DNA from: a bacterium
GTDB taxonomy: Bacteria > Patescibacteriota > Saccharimonadia > Saccharimonadales > UBA4665
Direction of reading: 5' to 3'
Assembly (NCBI GenBank): GCA_021846765.1
Contig: JAJZWH010000035.1
Location: 1-9,920, forward strand
Length of the DNA stretch: 9,920 nucleotides
The position numbers were made by a program, and so were the translations under genes. Shown piece after piece: positions 5,670 through 9,920 of the stretch (its first letter is position 1; every line of letters starts with the position of its first letter). Under the pieces are notes generated by a model. That model saw only the letters and a list, made by a program, of their open reading frames with translations, was not told the origin of the DNA and did not search any database.

Positions 5670-8600
5670 AAAAGAGATTTGTGATCAGACTATTGCTTGT
5701 AAGTATACTTTTTTTAGGTCTTAGAACAGTAGTTTCCAATCAAAGAGTATCAGCTAGTTCGTATACAATGTGCGGAGTTCTTGCGCCAGCAAATGACGCC
5801 AGTAATTGTTTAACGTCTGGACAAAATTATGAGACATGTACAGTAGATAATCCTTCTACTCCTCCTACTAGCAGTATTTCTAATCTTTCTGGTTCTAATT
5901 GCCCAACCGGATCTTCAAACACACTAAAGACACGATTTATCAATAATATAAATTATTATCTAGGATCATCAAGCCAAGCGTTTGAGCGAGTAGGTGCTAA
6001 CTATATAATAAATCAGTTAGGGGGATCTAATTGGGAGCAAGAAATCAATAATCCGCAAGTTACAATGCAAATACAGGATTTTACGTATAATTTGAATACT
6101 GCCTATAATCCTATTACAAATTCTATAGTACAATATTCAGATACTAGTATTCAGTACTCCTTAGTAATGTATATTAATGGGGTTGAATTCTATGCTATAA
6201 AACTTGATTGTGGTAATCCAGTAGGAACTTTGCAGCCTCTTATTGGCGGATTAGTATATTACTACAACGGCAGTGGTTCTATTAGTTTGGCTGGTGTTCC
6301 AATTCAAACTTGTGTTCCAGGGATCAATCCAACGACTAGTGGTAGTAATTCAGGTAATGACCAAACAGGATCCGGTGGGGGTTTTATTTTTTCGCTAAAC
6401 AGCGGAACGGGGTTTTGTATAGGAGTACCTAGTACATATACATCCCCTAACGGTACTGTTTATTCTAATCCTGAAATTACACCAGGAGCTATTTTAAACG
6501 GTTCTCCACCTGGGGGAGGACCATATCCAGGTTGTGACAGCAATACTACTGCATATGAATATCAGATAGCGGCATATGCTTCAAGCCCAGGATTTTGTAA
6601 TTACCCCAATGCCAATGATTTAAACTATAATATTGCCTACACTTCAATGACACCACCATCAAAACTACCATCAAAACCACCATCAAAACATCCAATAATA
6701 GTTAGTAACCCTTGCCTCATAAGTTCAAAATTGACTGCTAGTCATGAGGTGATCATACCTAATGCCCCACAGCCAGCCCATACATACAACACTAGCTATA
6801 ATAAAAAAAGTCTACCACCAGCCTCTACTACTCCCGATAGTACATATATTCAAGCTAACCCTGGAGCATTGAAAATAACTTCTGCACATGATCAATATCC
6901 TATATCTGTGTTAGATCCTAATCAAAAACCGACTCCTATTAGTTGGACTCCTATTGGTTATCAAAAATCTCATAAGTTCACTTTAAATTATTCAAATTAC
7001 ATAAAAGACTATCCTTACGATAATCATAAAACCACAGTTCAATATACTCAGAAATATACAGAAGAAACATTTACCTCTTCTTCTACTCCAAGCCTTTATA
7101 CCTGTCCAAACGGTGGTTCAGTTTATGGAGCAACTTGTTTGGAAGCTGCTACGTGTCTTACTGGTTCAGCTAATATCACTAAATATGGCACTATCTGTTC
7201 AGTTTCGCCTACTCATTCGGACGGTACATATAGCTGTCCAAGCGGATTTGGTCTTAGTACAGTTTACGGTGTTAAAACTTGTTTGGAAGCTGCTACGTGT
7301 CCTACTGGTCCAGGCCTTGGTACTAATCCTACTTCATCTGGCACTTTCTGTTCATCTCCAGCTACTGCTAATTATGATTATAGTCAAACCGGAACAGCTA
7401 CTACGACTACTACTGATGGAACATATACTGGAGCACCAACTCTTCCTGAAATATGCCAAAGAGCTTTTAGTATTCAGCCTCCTTCAAGTACTGAAGTCAA
7501 TTCGGTAACACTTAGCTATAAGCCAGATACGGAAATCCCTAATGGTTTTATCGTTAGTGCTAATATACAAGCTAAGTTTTATTTTCCGTCAGGAGATCCC
7601 ATAACTAGCATAAGACATCCTTTTCAGGTTAGCGGTATTAACTATATAGGCACATATTATATTGAACATGCCAATGGCTTACCTCCTACTCTTATACAGC
7701 CTCTAGATACGCAGACTTTTACTATAGGTAGCGTAGCTAAACTAACTGCCCCAGGAATTGACAATCATATATATAAATCAGCAGTATTTAGTTTACATAG
7801 TACTCTGCAAGCAGGGGATCAGATTTGTGCTCAATTCAGCGTATCTCCAGCCCAAGGACAAATGAATGAATACGGCACGATCAGTACATCTAGTGGAACG
7901 ATAAACTCATCTCCTATTGCTAGTCCTTTTACTATGTGTACAACCGTATCCGCCCAACCCTACACTAGAGTTTATGGTAATGACGTGATGGCTGGAGCAA
8001 TGTTTGCTGACTCTAGCTTATCCTGTAATAATAACGCGCAGATAGAAGCAAGCAGTATTGGTAATCCCTCATCTTCAGTTCAACCAATAGGATCAGGAAC
8101 TCAATTTGCTGCTATGTCCCTCGGTAGTATATCTAATTTTGCTAGTGCATTTTTAAGAAGTATAGCTCCAACCTCTTCTGTGGGGCTAACCTTTGCCGAT
8201 ACTCCTAATACATCTGGCTATGGAGGTAACTTTAACTTTAGTGGTAACGAGTGCCCGTCAATATTCAATTACTATGCCAATAGACCAACCAATGCAACTA
8301 TACATAATGGTATTACTTCTCCTTACACCCTTAATTTATCTGGTACAATTAGCGGCAATCATGTTAGATATATTGATGGCAACGTTTATATAGACCAGAA
8401 CATTAACTATGCTCCTGCAACTTTTAATCCCAGCAAAGGTACCCTACAGGGAACCAGTCTATATGTTATTGCCCTGGGCAATATCTATATTGCTCCAAAC
8501 GTAACTCATCTTGACGGTATTTATGTAGCTGAGAATAAATGCGATGTTCCTCAGTATGCTTCGGGTATTAACTGTTCTTCTTATAACTCAAGTAATGGCG

Positions 8601-8956
8601 GACAAATTAACACTTGTGCTACGCCTACCGGATCAATAAGCCCCGCTAGTCTCTATCATATATGCGAGAACCAATTAACTATCTCAGGATCTTTAATAGC
8701 TGATCAGATAAAGCTAGACAGAACATATGGAACCATTGAAGATAGTTCTAGTGGCGAGAATCCTTTTATGCCATCGTCTACTCACAATTGTTCTCTAGGA
8801 GACTACTATAACTCTTCAGTTATATCTTCAACTACAAATAAGGTCTGTGCAGCTCAATTATTTAACTTTAATCCCGAAAACTATGCAATGAGTCCAGATA
8901 TTTCTTCCCAGAATGCTCCTTATGATTCTATTGTTAGTCTACCCCCGGTGTTGTAG
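5666..8956 (+). CDS. Large secreted cysteine-rich surface protein, possible pilus-associated adhesin
   Basis: A 1096-residue exported protein of unknown function. Residues 1-30 form a Sec signal peptide: KKR, a hydrophobic core, and probable cleavage near V-S-A. The mature chain is rich in Ser, Thr, Asn, Gly and Pro, with about 29 cysteines, suggesting disulfide stabilisation outside the cell. Visible parts are a compact N-terminal region (about 80-215), a linker with three PPSK-type units (330-341), two Cys-rich repeats sharing TCLEAATC (478-565), a beta-rich region (about 600-760) and a C-terminal module (about 766-1096). That last module contains strand repeats such as GNVYIDQNI and LYVIALGNIYI, resembling a right-handed beta-helix, and ends S-L-P-P-V-L. 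I associate this C-terminal layout with surface proteins of Patescibacteria. The GTG start overlaps the TPR gene's stop, so translation is probably coupled. pilM follows, hence the pilus suggestion, but no pilin-type prepilin motif is present. Confidence 0.85.
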   Translation: MKKRFVIRLLLVSILFLGLRTVVSNQRVSASSYTMCGVLAPANDASNCLTSGQNYETCTVDNPSTPPTSSISNLSGSNCPTGSSNTLKTRFINNINYYLGSSSQAFERVGANYIINQLGGSNWEQEINNPQVTMQIQDFTYNLNTAYNPITNSIVQYSDTSIQYSLVMYINGVEFYAIKLDCGNPVGTLQPLIGGLVYYYNGSGSISLAGVPIQTCVPGINPTTSGSNSGNDQTGSGGGFIFSLNSGTGFCIGVPSTYTSPNGTVYSNPEITPGAILNGSPPGGGPYPGCDSNTTAYEYQIAAYASSPGFCNYPNANDLNYNIAYTSMTPPSKLPSKPPSKHPIIVSNPCLISSKLTASHEVIIPNAPQPAHTYNTSYNKKSLPPASTTPDSTYIQANPGALKITSAHDQYPISVLDPNQKPTPISWTPIGYQKSHKFTLNYSNYIKDYPYDNHKTTVQYTQKYTEETFTSSSTPSLYTCPNGGSVYGATCLEAATCLTGSANITKYGTICSVSPTHSDGTYSCPSGFGLSTVYGVKTCLEAATCPTGPGLGTNPTSSGTFCSSPATANYDYSQTGTATTTTTDGTYTGAPTLPEICQRAFSIQPPSSTEVNSVTLSYKPDTEIPNGFIVSANIQAKFYFPSGDPITSIRHPFQVSGINYIGTYYIEHANGLPPTLIQPLDTQTFTIGSVAKLTAPGIDNHIYKSAVFSLHSTLQAGDQICAQFSVSPAQGQMNEYGTISTSSGTINSSPIASPFTMCTTVSAQPYTRVYGNDVMAGAMFADSSLSCNNNAQIEASSIGNPSSSVQPIGSGTQFAAMSLGSISNFASAFLRSIAPTSSVGLTFADTPNTSGYGGNFNFSGNECPSIFNYYANRPTNATIHNGITSPYTLNLSGTISGNHVRYIDGNVYIDQNINYAPATFNPSKGTLQGTSLYVIALGNIYIAPNVTHLDGIYVAENKCDVPQYASGINCSSYNSSNGGQINTCATPTGSISPASLYHICENQLTISGSLIADQIKLDRTYGTIEDSSSGENPFMPSSTHNCSLGDYYNSSVISSTTNKVCAAQLFNFNPENYAMSPDISSQNAPYDSIVSLPPVL
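6653..6688 (+). repeat. Three 12-base tandem units encoding a PPSK/LPSK linker
   Basis: Three consecutive 12-base units of the form C(C/T)ACCATCAAAA encode PPSK-LPSK-PPSK (residues 330-341 of the secreted protein). The units differ only at one base, suggesting recent slippage. The proline-lysine segment probably acts as a rigid, wall-interacting spacer. Confidence 0.85.
7097..7360 (+). repeat. Two Cys-rich direct repeats within the surface protein
   Basis: Residues 478-515 and 522-565 are two copies of a four-cysteine unit of the form Y-(T/S)-C-P ... YG ... TCLEAATC-x-TG ... GT-x-C-S. The cysteines are C480, C491, C497, C511 and C524, C539, C545, C562. At the DNA level, 7132-7165 and 7276-7309 match at 33 of 34 bases, 144 bases apart, so the duplication is recent or kept similar by recombination. 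Confidence 0.85.
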
Positions 8957-8965
8957 GGATAGGTA

Positions 8966-8993
8966 TTGAGTGTTGGTTATTTTGTACTATACT
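8966..8993 (+). promoter_or_regulatory. Candidate promoter upstream of the small ORF and pilM
   Basis: TTGAGT (8966-8971) and TATACT (8988-8993) are separated by 16 bases, giving a predicted start near 9000. A small dyad, CTTAA-GT-TTAAG (8992-9003), overlaps the start region and could be an operator. This promoter would make a leadered transcript through the small ORF into pilM. Confidence 0.45.
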
Positions 8994-9015
8994 TAAGTTT
9001 AAGCATTAAGGTGGG

Positions 9016-9087
9016 ATGAAAAGTAAAAAGCAAATATATCAAGAAGGAAATGGGCAAGGCTTCAAAAAAGCTTATGCTATAATTTAG
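9016..9087 (+). CDS. Possible 23-residue leader or micro-protein upstream of pilM
   Basis: ATG 9016, preceded by AAGG (9008-9011) four bases upstream, opens a 23-codon frame. Its product is a basic, glutamine- and lysine-rich peptide ending in A-Y-A-I-I. The TAG at 9085-9087 lies five bases before the pilM start. Its last codons overlap the extended -10 box of pilM. It could be a leader peptide coupling translation to pilM, or a chance frame. No family is recognised. Confidence 0.3.
   Translation: MKSKKQIYQEGNGQGFKKAYAII
9075..9083 (+). promoter_or_regulatory. Extended -10 promoter of pilM
   Basis: TGC-TATAAT (9075-9083) is a perfect extended -10 element without a good -35 box. The predicted start is about 9090, three bases before ATG 9093, so a transcript from here would be essentially leaderless. 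It parallels the element before the TPR gene. Confidence 0.65.
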
Positions 9088-9092
9088 CTATT

Positions 9093-9920
9093 ATGAGTCT
9101 GTTAAATGGAAAACAAAATAACTTTTTTGGTATGGATATCGGATCTACTGCTGTAAGAGTAGTTCAATTGGTAGGCAATGGATCTAATAAAAGCTTAAAG
9201 TCTTATGCTTATATGCCAATTGATCCGAAACAGGCTTTAAGTGATTCTAAGGCAGATCAGCAGAAAATGTCAGCAGCTATTAAGTCTTTGGTTAATAAAG
9301 CTGGACTGAACACTAAAAATGTAGCAGTTAATTTGCCTTCCAATAAAGTATTTACAACGGTAGTAGATGTCGAGAGGTTAAGCAAAGAAGAATTAGTTAA
9401 ATCTATTAAGTATCAGGCCGATTCATTAATTCCTACACCTATAGCTGAATCTAAAATAGATTGGACTGTTCTAGGAGATTCGCCTCAAGACAAAACAAAA
9501 GTTGAGCTTTTATTATCTAGCGTACCTAATAATTATGCTGAAAGTAGATTAGACCTCTTAGAAGCGATTGGATTGAATGTAATAGCTTTTGAACCAGATG
9601 TTATGGCCCTAACTAGGGCAGTTATTGACCCTTTAGCTCAAGACACTCAGATTATTATAGATATGGGTCATAATTCAACGGATATTGTTGTCATAACTAA
9701 TGGAAACCCAAGGTTAAGTAGAAGTATACCTACAGGATACGAAGCAATTATTAAAGCCGCTTCTCAAAATTTGAATATTGATGAGGCTCAAGCTAGGCAA
9801 TTTGTTAATAAATTTGGTCTTAATGAACAAAAGCTAGAAGGTCAAATATATCATGCAGTCAGCGGCACAGTTGATTTATTAGCTGTAGAGATAGATAAAT
9901 CAATTAAATTTTTTAATGCT
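9093..9920 (+). CDS. pilM: Type IV pilus assembly ATPase-like protein PilM (3' end beyond window)
   Basis: The first 276 residues of an actin-like (FtsA/PilM) protein. PilM sits on the cytoplasmic face of the inner membrane, binds the N-terminal tail of PilN and forms part of the PilMNOP alignment complex of type IV pili. GMDIGSTAVRVVQL (13-26) is the phosphate-1 loop and IIIDMGHNSTDIVV (187-200) the phosphate-2 loop of the actin fold. Other family-like parts are V-A-V-N-L-P-S-N-K-V-F (77-87), the Y-Q-A-D-S-L-I-P (108-115) region, and F-E-P-D (166-169) before M-A-L-T-R. PilM proteins are usually about 350-380 residues, so about three quarters is present and the frame is open to the window edge. 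It has no Shine-Dalgarno and starts nine bases after a perfect TATAAT. pilN and pilO would be expected next. Confidence 0.93.
   Translation, partial: MSLLNGKQNNFFGMDIGSTAVRVVQLVGNGSNKSLKSYAYMPIDPKQALSDSKADQQKMSAAIKSLVNKAGLNTKNVAVNLPSNKVFTTVVDVERLSKEELVKSIKYQADSLIPTPIAESKIDWTVLGDSPQDKTKVELLLSSVPNNYAESRLDLLEAIGLNVIAFEPDVMALTRAVIDPLAQDTQIIIDMGHNSTDIVVITNGNPRLSRSIPTGYEAIIKAASQNLNIDEAQARQFVNKFGLNEQKLEGQIYHAVSGTVDLLAVEIDKSIKFFNA

Noticed and set aside
7113..7508. 131-codon open frame inside the surface-protein gene
   Set aside because: It is in another frame of a clearly coding, secreted-protein gene. Its Leu/Val-rich composition comes from the Ser/Thr/Cys codons of the true frame.
8193..8393. 66-codon open frame inside the surface-protein gene
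   Set aside because: It is an out-of-frame shadow without a ribosome binding site or family features.

Overview
The window looks like a stretch of a small, AT-rich bacterial genome. It most resembles the Candidate Phyla Radiation (Patescibacteria), with Candidatus Saccharibacteria (TM7) as the best guess. The basis is a TlyA-type methyltransferase without its S4 domain, a very large disulfide-rich secreted protein of a kind I associate with these bacteria, a type IV pilus pilM beside it, and start sites placed almost directly after -10 boxes. The reading frames use TAA, TAG and one TGA as stops, so the code appears standard. The lineage is an inference, because no rRNA gene or other phylogenetic marker is present.

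Layout. Bases 49-1342 (+) hold a TlyA/FtsJ-like rRNA methyltransferase and a phosphoribosyltransferase-like protein with degraded active-site motifs. The second gene runs stop-to-stop into a convergent Crp/Fnr-family regulator (1343-1996, -). A 146-bp divergent control region (1997-2142) carries two candidate Crp/Fnr-type palindromes. One sits at about -42 from the promoter of the next gene (2143-3087, +), an uncharacterised protein with a bacterial PH-like domain. The ribosome-associated ATPase gene ychF follows on the minus strand (3104-4189).

Bases 4190-5087 contain no intact conventional gene. They hold what look like remnants: a truncated ribbon-helix-helix antitoxin start, an unassigned 40-codon frame, a 15-codon fragment, and a nearly complete RelE/HigB (Gp49-like) toxin frame that lacks a normal start codon and any antitoxin beside it.

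Bases 5088-8956 are a two-gene unit fused by a 4-base GTGA overlap: a membrane-anchored TPR-like protein and a 1096-residue secreted, cysteine-rich surface protein. After a 136-bp gap with two candidate promoters and a 23-codon small ORF, pilM begins at 9093 and runs off the window. A plausible reading is that 5088-9920 is a surface or pilus locus, in which the TPR protein helps place or assemble the large secreted protein and pilM opens the inner-membrane pilus assembly operon. That functional link rests on position only.

A recurring regulatory theme is that several genes (the Crp/Fnr gene, the TPR gene, pilM) begin 0-6 bases after the transcription start predicted from a -10 box, with no Shine-Dalgarno sequence. 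The PH-domain gene instead has a strong AGGAGG site. This suggests mixed leaderless and leadered initiation.
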